Below, one piece after another: positions 11,724-22,847 of a stretch of DNA of 64,000 bases. The DNA is from Podospora pseudocomata (taxonomy: Eukaryota; Ascomycota; Sordariomycetes; Sordariales; Podosporaceae), in the NCBI RefSeq assembly GCF_035222375.1, contig NC_085888.1:248001-312000 (forward strand), in the 5' to 3' direction. A model generated the notes under the pieces. It ran no database searches. It saw only the letters and a list, made by a program, of their open reading frames with translations, and was not told the DNA's origin. Made by a program: the position numbers and the translations under genes. The stretch's first letter is position 1; every line of letters starts with the position of its first letter.

Positions 11724-13008
11724 AGTGGTGGGATGTTGCTGTGTCCGTGATGAGGAACTGGATGGGAGAGGTCGATGGTGTCGTCGAGAAGTGGCAGATG
11801 AGGAGGTGGCGCCTCAATCATAAGCTATCGGGGGTGTCCGAGGAATGCAGAGCTGTGCGTCTCGGTCTGGGTGGGCCTGATAAAGTCCAGAAGTGTGAGG
11901 CTGATTCCGTCCCTTCCCGATTTGATGTGGTGTCGAGTGAGGTGAGCAAGGAAGCGGAAACGAAGAAAAAAAAAAAAAAAAACCAGCGCTGAAGGAGTGA
12001 TCGCCGGGCCGAGTGAGAATCGAATTGGGTGTGTCTGGTATATCAATGAGTGTAGGTGAAGGTGAAGATCAGTCGACTCCGTGAGGAGATGCGGAAGGAG
12101 AGAAGGGCGGAGGTCAGCTGGTGTGGGCTCCGAGGGACCTTTGCGAGTTAAGTTCTCCCCCCCCTGGAGGAAGGAATCACTGGAATTGTTCCATCCCCAG
12201 ACTGATTGGGTGGTTTTGGGGCCTTTCCTGTTCGGCGGTACGTACCCCCGGTTGCGCCCCGGGATCTGGGGTCAAGAAGACGGCCGTGTGTCTGGGATCC
12301 CTGCTCAAGAGCGCCGCAACCCCTGCCAAGCATCAGCCACAGCCGGAAGGCAGCCATCATCAACTTCTTGCGTTTTTCTCTTCCACAGCTAGCCAAAGAT
12401 AATAAAATATCCAACATCGCTTTTCTTGTTGCTGTTTTAGGCGCACACAGTTCCCCTGCACCAACACCCGCCCGACGTAGAACCTGCGCCCCGACCTTGA
12501 CTGCCGGCTGCACACGTATCGGTCCCGATATAGCGATGCAGCCTGCGGAACAACAGCAACGTTGCTGACAGTCCTGTCGGCATGACGGCTGATCCCGCCG
12601 CTGAAAGATCCGTTAGTTCTTGATCAAGCTCGGCATGACAGCCACATTTGCAAACCAAGTGTTCTCATGCTGAAGGGTGAGGTCATCTGAAGTTGGGTGT
12701 CCGTCAATGCCAAACAGAGGCGGTCACCAGTATTCGCAGATGCCATCTCATCAAATCAATTCCCAAGTTTCTGGTGCAGGTTTATGTGATCCTCACAAGG
12801 GTTGGCCTGCCTTCCCTCACCAGCCACCGCTGGAGCTTGGTTCGACGAATCAAGACCCATGTCTTAATTTGACGCTTCAACAAGGATTAGCTACCTTAAT
12901 CGAGTTCCAGAAATTCTGTCACCTCACGCCCGTTCGTTGGCCTAGTTGACAGCCGCCCACCAAAAATACTCTACACTATATTTCCACAGGTCGCCTTTCT
13001 TTCTTTTG

Positions 13009-13032
13009 TTTTTTTTTTTTAAAAAAAAAAAA
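13009..13032. repeat. T12-A12 palindromic tract with AT-rich flank
   Basis: Twelve T followed directly by twelve A, then about 60 bp of nearly pure A/T. Likely nucleosome-poor; no role shown. Confidence 0.9.
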
Positions 13033-16000
13033 GATATATATATAAAAAAAATTAATTTCTAATTTTTATTTAATTTAATCTAATTTCATTTTCTACAGAT
13101 ACAGATAGGTATTGTGTGGATCTCTACACTTCCACCATCACTGGCATAACGGTTGGCAGTTGACGTTGGTGCCATGGCAGCCCCAAGCACACCTGCTCGG
13201 TTCGGCCAGCGCTAAATAACCACAATCGCCAGTCCTGCAGTAGCTGTTTCAGAACCTCACAACCCGGCCTGGGCATCTTTTCCCTCAGAAATCATGATGC
13301 GCCCCACTGTTTGAAGTACAGAGTGAGCTGTTCTCGTCTTTTTTTATTTTTTATTTTGTCCGGTCCCCCAGATTTCTTCCCTCATACTCGTCAGCTTTTG
13401 AACGTCGATTATCCAGCTGTAGGGAGTGACCCCTGACCACGCCGTGAGGGGCAGTGAGAAACAAGCAATGCGCGCCGCAGAAAAACGCTCATCCGTCTGT
13501 TTCAGAAACTCTGTGGATTATCTGCCGGCCAGGTGTCTTGGAAGACTACGACGGCGTCTGATTTGTCCACCAAACAGCAACTCCGGTCCCTCGTCACAAG
13601 CAGAGACATGGCACTGGGCGCTGAGAAACTCTCTCTCTCTTACACGCGCCACCCCAGTCCCTCGGCATGCCGATCTCTTCCATGCCCTAGCCGAACATGC
13701 AGGTCCCGAGAGGACTCCAGAATGGAAAACCAGGAACATCAGATTGCCAGTACCATCGATCTTCGTTCCCCCCGCTTTAAACGTGATTTCACCATGAGCC
13801 GTTTGGAAAAAGAGCCGATTGTCTTGGACGAGCCGCCGCCTCGGGAAGGCATTCACAAGATTTACGGATATGAATGGGACACTTCTTACTTCGTATAAAA
13901 ACCCTCACAATCGCGGCATGTCGTCATGGATGTATGGATCTATGTATGGGTCGCTACCGCGGTCTCATCATGCCTGCGCCACGGTGCTGCTACAAGAGAG
14001 GGAAATTGCGCTTCAATGCGCCGGCCCTGGTGGTTGGGTCTGTTCGGGTGATACAAAGATGGGAAACTTTGTACTATGTACAGGGACCTGAACACACCTT
14101 GTACCCCGCTTCTGTTTCTTTGTGCTGCTGCTGGTGCTGCTGCTGCTGGCTGTGCCCCTGAGATCTTCTTCTGATCCTTGGTCTCCGCTAGAATGGCAGA
14201 GTACCAGCCGGTTGCGATGAGATTCCCCGATGAACGTCTCCAGTAAGATGTATGGCGTGGGATGGAGAGGGGAAGGTTCGGTTTGGAGCCTTTGCTGGAA
14301 GTGGCTTTTGAACCGAGAAGATGTTTGTGGGTTGGTTGTTGGGAGCATAATCTTTCATCTGTCTGACGGACGGTCAGAGTTGGTCATCACATCGCCGGAT
14401 GATCCTTCAGAAGAACTTGTGGTGAATCCTGGCAGGCTTCCGCAATTCATGCCTGAAGGACTAAGGTACCAGCAAGTTGGCGGTGCCAACGGCAGCATGT
14501 TATTCTTTCACATGGCAACAGCTTTTTGGAGCATCTCCTCGGCCTATCTCTGTGTTTTCTTCAGAGACCTATCAACATCTTTCAAGGCCCTCGTCCGTGT
14601 AGTAGCATCCCCTTTTTGACGCATAGCGTGGCTACCTCTTTCAGGGGAAATGAGCTGAAGGAACCGAGACAGTTTGAAGATGTGCTACTTTGGAGTGAGA
14701 CATCTCTCCCAGCGCCACGAGCCACATAGTAAGGCTGGATCGTCGTTCTCTCCTTGTGTTATGGTCATGGCCTTGGTGTGACTCCGGTTGCACTTCCGAG
14801 TCTGAATCCAAGCTGGTTCAGAATTTGGCAACTTCCAACTACAACTCTATCTAGTTGGCAAAGCGCCCTGTCCTGTACATCTCACAACATTGTCCGAATG
14901 ATCGGGGTCCCAAAGTCTTCACGGGCAGTTGCTGGTTGTCACGGAGATATTTCGCTGCGGTTACAGCCTCGCTGATATGACAAGCCAGTCCACCAAAAGC
15001 CACCTGGACAAAGTACTTATGACGCTGGGATACGTGACAGACACTGTGGTCGTTCTGTCTTTGGAGGTGGGTGCGTTGCTATATCTGTATAGTCCACATT
15101 TGCAAGCTGACCCGTACTACATCCCGGCATGTCCCGGGCCGGTCAGCCATCCATTATCAGAGCTGACTCTTGTGCTTCGGTATTGTCAATTCTATTGCCG
15201 ATATTATGGAGTCGGCAGCTTTCTCACCTCGACCTTGCGACGCCACCCGATCATAACATACCAAGAGTATAAGTGAGCGGTGAACCCTCGTTTATACACT
15301 CTTCAACATGCCCTCGGGGCCGCACAAACCGGCCATCCTATTGGAACCCGCCATTCAACCGCCATAATTCACCGTCTCACAACTCTCTTCATCTCAACTT
15401 CAAGACGACCCACCAATCAAGTCCCACTCAGAATGCCTCTCACAATCCGCCACCTGTAAACCCTCTTCCTTTCTCCCCCGACTGAGCCGCCAACTAACAA
15501 CCACTGGGGAGGAGAGGCACGTGGATGGGGTGAGGTATCTTGGGAGGGTTGTGGAGAGGGTGGGGGTATAGGAGGCTGATGGCGATGGGGGAGCCTGGGA
15601 TGGGGTTGCAATTGGGGCTGGGTGCGGAAAGGGTGATGGAGGGGATGAGGAATTGAAGGGGGAAAGGGACTGTTTTTAGATCTTTTTACTTTTTTTGTAT
15701 TCAAAAGCTCGAACAGACTTGGAAGGCAAAACTATAGGTCATGCAAAGGCCATCATAGTTCTGGTGTCTGATCAGGATGGTGATGGTATGGCCTGAGGTT
15801 ATAAGAACAATACATTAGGAATACTTAGTTAGCGTATATCTCCTCCAATATCAAAACCGAGCCAAAAATGCCTTTTGACTCCCCCCATCAACAAAAGCAT
15901 CCATCCATCCACGAGCCCATGCCGTCTCTTTCTCACGTCCTCTTCATCCCCTCACCAGGGCAGTCCGCCCCAAGCTCCCAGCTCCCAAGCTATGACCACC

Positions 16001-16243
16001 TATCTTGCCCCACACCTGCCCGCCCGCTCCACCACCAAAAAATGACAACACGCTTACCTAACCCTTTTCCCCCCTTCCCCTCCTCACAAGATCACGTGTC
16101 CAACCCTCTGCCAAGTCTTGTGTTTTTGCCGAGCGCGAGCGGGTTCGGGCGGGCAGAGGAGAGGAGGAAAACGGGAAAATCAGGTCATCAATCATCATCA
16201 ACCACCGAAACCGACCGAAACGAAGCTTACCTGCCTCTGCGGG

Positions 16244-16290
16244 CAACAACAACAACAACAACACAACCACAACCACAACCACAACAACAA
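16244..16290 (+). repeat. CAA and CCACAA short repeats in cox9 leader
   Basis: Imperfect CAA units pass into CCACAA units about 85-130 bp before the cox9 ATG, probably within its 5' UTR. Confidence 0.85.
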
Positions 16291-16374
16291 CCAAACTCTC
16301 TCCAAGCGAGAGAAAAACAAACCCGAACACGGCGTATCTGAACGATCGGCGAAAAAACAACAACAACAATAACA

Positions 16375-16850
16375 ATGGCCTCTGCTGCTGTCGCTCCGGC
16401 TTTTAAGCCTATCACTGGGGTGGGTTTTTCTTGAGGGTTTTTTTGGAGGGGGTCCCGGGGAGGACACAAACTGAAGCTGGGGAGGGGAGAAGAAGAGAAG
16501 GGAATTCAGGCTAACCGGAGGGGGGGGAAATTGATACAGATGCTCCGCCGGGGTTTGATCCTTGATTTGAGCATTGGGCTTGGTATGTTCTCTTTTTTCT
16601 CCCTTTTCTCTTTTGACCTGGATTTGGCTGACGGGCTGGGTTTTGGGGAAAACAGGTCTCGGGTTTGTGTTTGGCAATGCCTTTTGGTAGGTTTTTGTTT
16701 TCTCGAGCTGTTGAAGGGGGGAATTGGGAATGGGCTTGCTAATCTGGGGGATTGGAATATAGGTACGGCTACCACATGCCTCGGGTCAACGCTCGTGATG
16801 CGTACTACCGCAAGCTGGAGGAGGCTCGCGCTGCTAGACAGGGCAACTAA
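16375..16850 (+). CDS. cox9: Cytochrome c oxidase subunit VIIa (Cox9)
   Basis: Four exons (16375-16419, 16540-16582, 16656-16686, 16763-16850) make only 68 residues. The order matches yeast Cox9: a short matrix segment with FKPITG, RRGLILDLSIGL entering one membrane helix, then WYGYHMPRVNARDAYYRKLEE on the intermembrane side. It is a nuclear-encoded small subunit of complex IV in the inner mitochondrial membrane. All three introns have good acceptors, and splicing keeps the frame through split Gly and Trp codons. The mRNA leader is long and Asn/Gln-codon-like but non-coding. Confidence 0.9.
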
Positions 16851-17320
16851 GGGATATGACTACATGGTGGTGAATTGAGAGGGTTTGGGATGGGGGCCAT
16901 ATTGCTGCTGTGCTGTGCTGTGCTTATGGTGTGGCTGGCGGGCATGACCCGGAGATGGATGGGCGAGTGTATCATATCCGTTATAGACAGACAGGGGATC
17001 AAATGGACGACACAAGTTCGGTTTTATGGGGTTGGAAATTTATGTTTTGCTTTGGCTGCTGGGTGAAGTGGGTGGGAAGACGAGAGCTTACTTGGGTCGC
17101 TATGGCGATGGAGGAGCTTCCAGAGCTCCTGGTGCTAAGCTTGGTGTATGGACTGGGATCAACCCCGCGGTGATGAGAGAGGAGCGCCGACAGGTTCGTG
17201 ACAGGCTGGGATGTGGCGGTGATATGTTTGCCGGCATGTGCTGCGTGATCGTGGGGCATTCACGTCCATTGCGTAGAGGAGCCATACTTGATCTTTTGCA
17301 TCAGATCTCTACCACCTCGG
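16851..17320. other. Convergent 3' flank of cox9 and som1
   Basis: About 470 bp between convergent genes. No coding pattern seen. Confidence 0.5.
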
Positions 17321-17783
17321 CTATCTCTTTGCTGTTTGTGCACCCACCTCCAATTGCGTCCCTCCAGCGGCGGCATCGCCGCCCGCCCCCTTGCTCAGAG
17401 CATTCAGACACTCCCAACTTGTCGTCTCGGCTGTAAAAGTTCCACCGTTCTTCATCGGGCATCTACACCACACGTGGGCAACAAGACAAGGCAAAAAGTC
17501 AACTACAAACTGCAAACTGTCTCCCCTCCATTCTCAAAAGAAAAGAAGGAAAAACTTACACCCTGAAAAAGCGCTTGACGGGCGTGCACACGACGGGGCA
17601 GTTGGCCTCGTTGGGGCGGGCGATCTGGCAGTCGTACTGCACAAACGAGAAGAGATCGCAGTCGCGGGAGAGGTCGGTCGGTTTCCCGCTGGGGGTCTTG
17701 CGGGCGCGGTGGGAGCTGTTGGGGAGGTGGTGGATGTGGGAGGGGAGCTGGGAGGAGGGGAAGGTTTGGACGTGCGGGGCCAT
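17321..17783 (-). CDS. som1: Som1-like mitochondrial inner membrane peptidase subunit
   Basis: Exons 17783-17560 and 17462-17321 join across a 97-nt intron to give 121 residues. The core LFSFVQYDC, then P-x-x-C-P-V-x-C-x-PVKRFFR-x-C and TFTAETTSWE, match fungal Som1. Som1 associates with the IMP1/IMP2 inner membrane peptidase and has conserved Cys expected to form disulphides in the intermembrane space. The protein has no presequence, as usual for such small Cys proteins. It shares an 89-bp promoter region with the divergent gene at 17873. Confidence 0.85.
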
Positions 17784-17872
17784 TTTTTTCCTTTTCTTTC
17801 TTTTGGGACTCTTGTCTGCCTGACCCTTTGGAGCACGCAAAATTGGGGAGACAGTAGGGTAACAAGAACAAA
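17784..17872. promoter_or_regulatory. Very short bidirectional promoter
   Basis: Only 89 bp separate the ATG of som1 (minus) from the ATG of the RecA/XRCC2-like gene (plus). Confidence 0.7.
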
Positions 17873-18837
17873 ATGAATGCGAATGAGGCGGCGGGGAGGA
17901 GGTTGCTGGGCGAGATTGAGGAGATGGCGTTGGATGAGGTGAGTTTGGTTTGTGGTTTGTGTTTTGTGTTTGATGGATGGTGGTGATGATGATGGGGGGT
18001 GGTGGTGGTGGAGGCTAATTGAAGGGATGGATTTCATTTCAGGTTCTTGCCGCTTTTCGCACGGGCTTTCGAGCCGCTGCCTGCACCGGCGGCCACAACG
18101 ACGCCATCATCGGCCACAACGACGCTGTGAGTGTCAAGAAGGAGGAGGATGCACAATATGGGCCCAAGACATTTCCGATTGAGGCTCTCAATGACCTTGT
18201 GCAACGCAACTTTCGAGCGACTGGGTTAGCACCACTGGCGGTTTCCGGGCGGTATTACGAGCTGGTTTACGTGCTGATTGCGACGCTAATCGCGAGCCCG
18301 TGGGACAAGGCGGTGGTGGTGGTTGATTTGGAAGGAAAATTCGATCCCTTGAGGGTGTTGGCTGCTCCGCTTGCTGGGCCGGTATCATCATTACAAGACA
18401 ACGAAAAAACAGCGACAAAGCGGGCGAGGGTAGAGAGAAGCGACTTGGAACACGTTCACATCCTGCAGCCGAAGAAGGGAAACTGGGAACAGCAACCACC
18501 TGCTCGATTTGTCTCGGCCTGTCTCACCACCATGGAGGAGTACATGCTCTACGGAGCCCACCGGAGCCGGGGACGGCAGTGGTGGGGCACCGTGCTCATC
18601 GGAGGCGGCTTCAACCCCGTTGGAGGCCTGCCAAAGGCCGTCTCCGCCCAAGTCGCGGTGACGGCCGGACGGAGGGGGTGGCTCAGGGTGGAGAGGGCCG
18701 AGGTGCCTGGGTTTGGGGAGTTGAGTGTGGAACAGGCATCGAGAGATCGGGAGAAGCGGCAACAAGCGGTTGAGCAGATGGGTTGGGTTGGGAGTTCCCC
18801 ACGGGGAGGATTTTCCTTTGGCGGAGAGGCTCCGTAA
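17873..18837 (+). CDS. RecA/XRCC2-like recombination protein (tentative)
   Basis: Exons 17873-17938 and 18043-18837 give 286 residues. The N-terminus (RRLLGEIEEMALDEVLAAFR) and the block GRYYELVYVLIATLIASP then VVVVDLEGKFDPLRVL look like the XRCC2 branch of RecA-fold proteins, where a Walker-B-like strand is followed by FD-x-LRL. The later MEEYMLYGAH-SRGRQWWGT segment also fits. A classical Walker A (GxxxxGKT) is not visible, so ATP binding may be lost or degenerate. If correct, it acts in homologous recombination in the nucleus. It could instead be another RecA-like accessory factor. Assignment is from memory of family patterns. Confidence 0.6.
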
Positions 18838-20780
18838 ATACGGGTACGGGGACGGACGGTGGTTGATCGGGGTTCCACGGAGTCCACAGCGTCTTTATGC
18901 GTTCGATATCGAATTCACGGCGCGCGAATCCTGAGGGTGGAAGTTACAACACGTGGAGGATTCACAGGTTCCATTTGGCATCAGGGAGCGATGTGATGGC
19001 CATCTGATATCAGCTCTCACCAGCTGGACGACACCCGCCGGTGGAGCCGCTTTCTCGACAGAGAGACCCACCAGTCACATATCTTCCTACCCAAGAGAGA
19101 GGGAAGTGAGGGACTGGAGGCCCAACGGCGGATATGGCCTGAGTTGACTCGCGGCTCCCTTAGGACCCATGGTGCCATGGCGTTGGAATCGGCCAAATCT
19201 GCAGCTAAGATCCCTCGATCAAGTTCAGAAACAGGCTAGAAAACTATACCACCGTTCGGATAGAGGCCGCGGCAACCAGTCGCGGAAGGGAGACGTATTG
19301 CCGGAGTGAACTCATGATGATGAGAGCGGAAGGAGTGGTGTTGAGGTCAAACTGCGTGACTGCATTATCTTCACTGCAGTTGCCTTGGTTCAACACAACC
19401 TTCATCACCGGTTCCAGGTAGTTTTCTTACTGATCTCGCCTCATCCAGCCCGGCGTACATCGATCGACAGATAGCTTCTTCCCCAATGTTTTCACATGCT
19501 GGGCAGCCACGGCATCCAAAAGAACTCACAGTGCTCAGCACACTGTCACTCTGTCACTGGTTGTTCACCGGCTCGGCAGCGGGCTCAACAGTGATTCGGG
19601 AAGAATACCCAATCAAGGAGCTTCGCTCGTGATAAAAGATGCAGGCACGCAGAGCACGGCCAGAGGATCACCGCGGCTGCCCTGCTTCTTGCTGTGCTGT
19701 TGGCCGGCGTGTTGTTTCATTATCGGACGTTTTTGCCCTGGCCGAAGGACCCTATCAGTTCCGGGGGTCCACTCCGGCATTCTCAGGGGGATCCGCCTTG
19801 ACGTCATGGTGATCGGCACTACCGCCGGGCGGCGACTTGGCAGTCAGACCTCTGCCGACTTCCGCTCGCCCTCCCATCTTTCCGTATCACACACAGCGGC
19901 CTCGCCGCGGGCGCCCGACCACTTCCCAATCCCGGAAAGGTCCCCTTCCGGTGGCCGTCATAGGGCCCCATCTCCCGTCGAGCAACCGCACATTCTTACC
20001 TACAGTAGCAACCACGTTCCAAGCCCCGATTCGTTCCGCAAAGCCTTGATCTTCCCTCCATGGCATCAAAGCTTTTTGTCGGACCCATTTTTTCTCTTGG
20101 TCCCAATTGTGCTAGTACCGGTTCAAACCGAGTTCAGCCAAGTCAGGAGCCATTATCTAAGCTGACTTGGTGATACCAATCCGATAAGCCCTGCGTCTTG
20201 ACTGACAAGGGTGCTGGACCCTCAGGACCCTTACATCTGCAAGCTGTGTTGTTGTTTGGTGCGAGGGGTTGTTGGAGGGAGAGAGGGGCCGGCGGGGATG
20301 AGGCCACCAGAAAACATGGGGATGGGCATCTCACCGCATTGCTGCGTAGGACAAGTTAACGTTGAAGGCTCCCAATGGAGGAGGCGAGACGGGGACCCGG
20401 CGGAAAAACTGGTCCCCCAGGCACACCAGAGAACTTTGTTGCTGCCACACACACCCACACCACGCCTCTGGATATCCACCGTTACCCACATGGACCCTGA
20501 GACCCTGTTTTGACGCCGTCCAACGCTTTGTGATTGCTGGGCTGAGTTCCACCTCAGAGACAGCCACGCCTTCTTGGACTGTCCAGAGACCGCCTCCCAT
20601 TGATGGCTTCTCGAATATATATATGGGCACCGGCTCCCTCTTGCTTCCTCTAGCTTTTTAGTCTCCCACTTACAGCCAGCCGCTTGAATGTCTCAACCAC
20701 CAGGTGTACTCATAGTTCACCTGTTCGATCCTTACTACCACTACTCAATCCACGACTGGTAGTCATTCCTTTATTCCACC
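18838..20780. other. Intergenic, about 1.9 kb
   Basis: No gene recognised. A plus ORF at 19629-20165 lacks family features. The right end is the promoter and leader of the HAD gene. Confidence 0.5.
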
Positions 20781-22280
20781 ATGTCGACCAACAACAACAA
20801 CACCCTGACCACCCCGGTCCCCCAGAGGCCGTCCATGTGCCCTCGCCAGCTCTCCAGCAGCAGCTTCGCCTCGGCCTTTGAGGTGGCCCGCACCAAGCTC
20901 AGCGAGCTCGGAGTCGAGGAGCCAGACACCGACGACGACGACAACACTCTTTCCCCCTTTTCCAGCTCGTCGGGAGAAGAGGATGACTCCGACTCCTCTC
21001 CTTACTCTCCCTCAGTCGAGAGCGACTCCAGCACCAGCGAAGCCGCTTCACCACTCCACTCTCCCCTGACTGCTCCCGTCACACCAGCAGGCCTCGACCC
21101 AGATGTCGCCGACAACTTCGCCTTTGCCTTTGACATCGACGGCGTTCTTGTCCGCGGCGGGAAGCCCATCCCCGAGGCCATCGAAGCGATGAAGGTCCTC
21201 AACGGGGAGAACCCCTTCGGCATCAAGGTCCCCTACATCTTCCTCACCAACGGCGGCGGCAAGTTCGAGACCGAGCGCTGCCGGGATCTGTCCCGCCAGC
21301 TCGAGATTGATGTGTCTCCCGGCCAGTTCATCTGCGGCCACACTCCCATGAGGGAGTTTGCCAACAAGTACGGCACCGTCCTCGTCGTCGGCGGGGAGGG
21401 AGAAAAGTGCCGCGAGGTTGCCGAGTCCTACGGCTTCCGGGATGTCATCACTCCAGGCGACATCATCAAGGCCAACGCCGCCACTGCCCCCTTCCGCGCC
21501 TTGACCGAGACTGAGATCAAGAACTCTCGTGATCTCCTCGCAAGAGGGGGGAAGATGAGCGACATCGTCGTCGAGGCCGTCTTTGTCTTTGCAGACAGCC
21601 GGGACTGGGCCTCGGACCTGCAGATCATGCTCGACATTGCCCAGTCCAAGGGCGGCAGATTGGAAACCCGCTCCGAGAACTTTGACGAAGGTCCTCCGAT
21701 CTACTTCAGCCACAATGACGTTCTCTGGTCGGCGGCGCACGAGCACGTCCGGCTGGGCATGGGTGCCCTGAGGAAGATTGTCGAGACAGTGTTTGAGGAC
21801 GTGTCCGGCGGCAGGAAGCTCAAGACGCACGCGTTCGGCAAGCCGCAGGTGAGCACATTTGAGTTTGCGACCCGGCTGCTCCAGCAGTGGAGGGCCACCC
21901 AGCACGGGCTGGCCGAGAGTGAGCCGCCCGAGACGGTCTACTTTGTCGGCGACACCCCCGAGAGCGACATCAAGGGGACGAACGCCATGAACGAGAAGAG
22001 CAAGAATGAGTGGTACAGCATCTTGGTCAAGACGGGGGTGTACCAGGCCGGCACCGAGCCGAAGCACAAGCCCAGAAAGCTGGTGGACACGGTGCTGGAC
22101 GCGGTGAACCACGGAATCAGGAGGGAGATGGCCAAGCTGGGGACGAGGAAGGATGGCAAGGGGAGGAAGCTGCCCTTGGATGATGCCGCGCTCAAGGCGA
22201 TTAGCGAGGGGAGGACGCCCAACTTTGAGCTGAGCGTCGATCCCTTTGCCAAGGCGGTTGAGCAGCAGCAGGTGCAATGA
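20781..22280 (+). CDS. HAD-superfamily class IIA phosphatase (CECR5-like)
   Basis: An intronless 499-residue protein. The first ~100 residues are Ser/Asp-rich and low complexity. HAD motif I is FAFDIDGVLV with Asp118 and Asp120; motif II is in IFLTNGGG; the motif III Lys is in AFGKPQ; motif IV is VGDTPESD with Asp391 and Asp396. The large cap between motifs II and III is the class IIA type seen in CECR5 and p-nitrophenylphosphatase relatives. A phosphatase reaction is expected; the substrate is unknown. No mitochondrial presequence or membrane helix is obvious. It converges with the GH125 gene. Confidence 0.9.
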   Translation: MSTNNNNTLTTPVPQRPSMCPRQLSSSSFASAFEVARTKLSELGVEEPDTDDDDNTLSPFSSSSGEEDDSDSSPYSPSVESDSSTSEAASPLHSPLTAPVTPAGLDPDVADNFAFAFDIDGVLVRGGKPIPEAIEAMKVLNGENPFGIKVPYIFLTNGGGKFETERCRDLSRQLEIDVSPGQFICGHTPMREFANKYGTVLVVGGEGEKCREVAESYGFRDVITPGDIIKANAATAPFRALTETEIKNSRDLLARGGKMSDIVVEAVFVFADSRDWASDLQIMLDIAQSKGGRLETRSENFDEGPPIYFSHNDVLWSAAHEHVRLGMGALRKIVETVFEDVSGGRKLKTHAFGKPQVSTFEFATRLLQQWRATQHGLAESEPPETVYFVGDTPESDIKGTNAMNEKSKNEWYSILVKTGVYQAGTEPKHKPRKLVDTVLDAVNHGIRREMAKLGTRKDGKGRKLPLDDAALKAISEGRTPNFELSVDPFAKAVEQQQVQ

Positions 22281-22847
22281 TTTGAAGATGGATTCTGCTT
22301 TTGTGTTGGGAGTTGGGAAACATTTTTCGGGAAACTTTCGGAGGAGGCGAAAACAAAGCAAACACGCATTTTGATACCACTTGTGTTCATCCATTCTCTG
22401 GCTTTTTCTCTTCTTCGACGGACATACTTTATTTTGGCTTTTTCGGTTGTCAAGTTGTTTTGTTGTTTAGCAACGTTCTGTCTTTTTCTTTTCTTTTCTT
22501 CTTTTTTTCTTTGGCATTCATTGAGGGTTCACATTACATGGATCTGGCATGGGGGAAACAACTCAGGGAACTTGTACAGGGAATTTCTGGAAGGGTTTTC
22601 GAGCCAGTCAGTCAACACACTAGACGTAGACAAATACAGGAAGGCTGGGATCATTGATTATATATATCTAACGTTATTTGCTCATCTTGCTTTTGCCCTT
22701 TTATGTATGTGATCCCCTCCTCTGCCTCATGCTCATGGGATGGTAGCTGTAGTTTCTCTGGGCCATGTTGCAGGCGTCGTTTTTTACTCTCATCAGCTTC
22801 AATGCCTTGCCATATCTATTCTCTTCACACAAATTCCTTCTGTCAAC
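22281..22847. other. Convergent intergenic region
   Basis: 3' flanks of the HAD and GH125 genes. T-rich at 22480-22515, no gene seen. Confidence 0.55.

Larger units (their letters stand above)
11724..16374. other. Gene-poor 4.6-kb region
   Basis: No gene with family features on either strand. It holds a 16-18 nt A-run near 11966, an AT-rich island at about 13009-13095 and a CTG-rich patch near 14125. The right end is the cox9 leader. A short ATG frame at 15433 (MPLTIRHL) resembles the first residues of some GNAT acetyltransferases, but nothing after it supports a gene. Confidence 0.5.

Noticed and set aside
15433-15660. Possible small split gene starting MPLTIRHL, like a GNAT acetyltransferase N-terminus
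   Set aside because: No acetyl-CoA binding motif follows and splice signals are weak.
16244-16290. CAA/CCACAA repeat read as a coding Asn/Gln tract
   Set aside because: Frame does not join cox9 and the tract lies upstream of its ATG; best read as 5' UTR.
20106-20130. T-arm-like GGTTCAAACC suggesting a tRNA
   Set aside because: It is a local palindrome without acceptor, D or anticodon arms.
19629-20165. 178-codon plus-strand ORF
   Set aside because: Low-complexity Pro/Ser composition, no family features, upstream of the HAD gene.
21048-22394. 448-codon minus-strand ORF over the HAD gene
   Set aside because: Antisense shadow of a gene with all HAD motifs on the plus strand.
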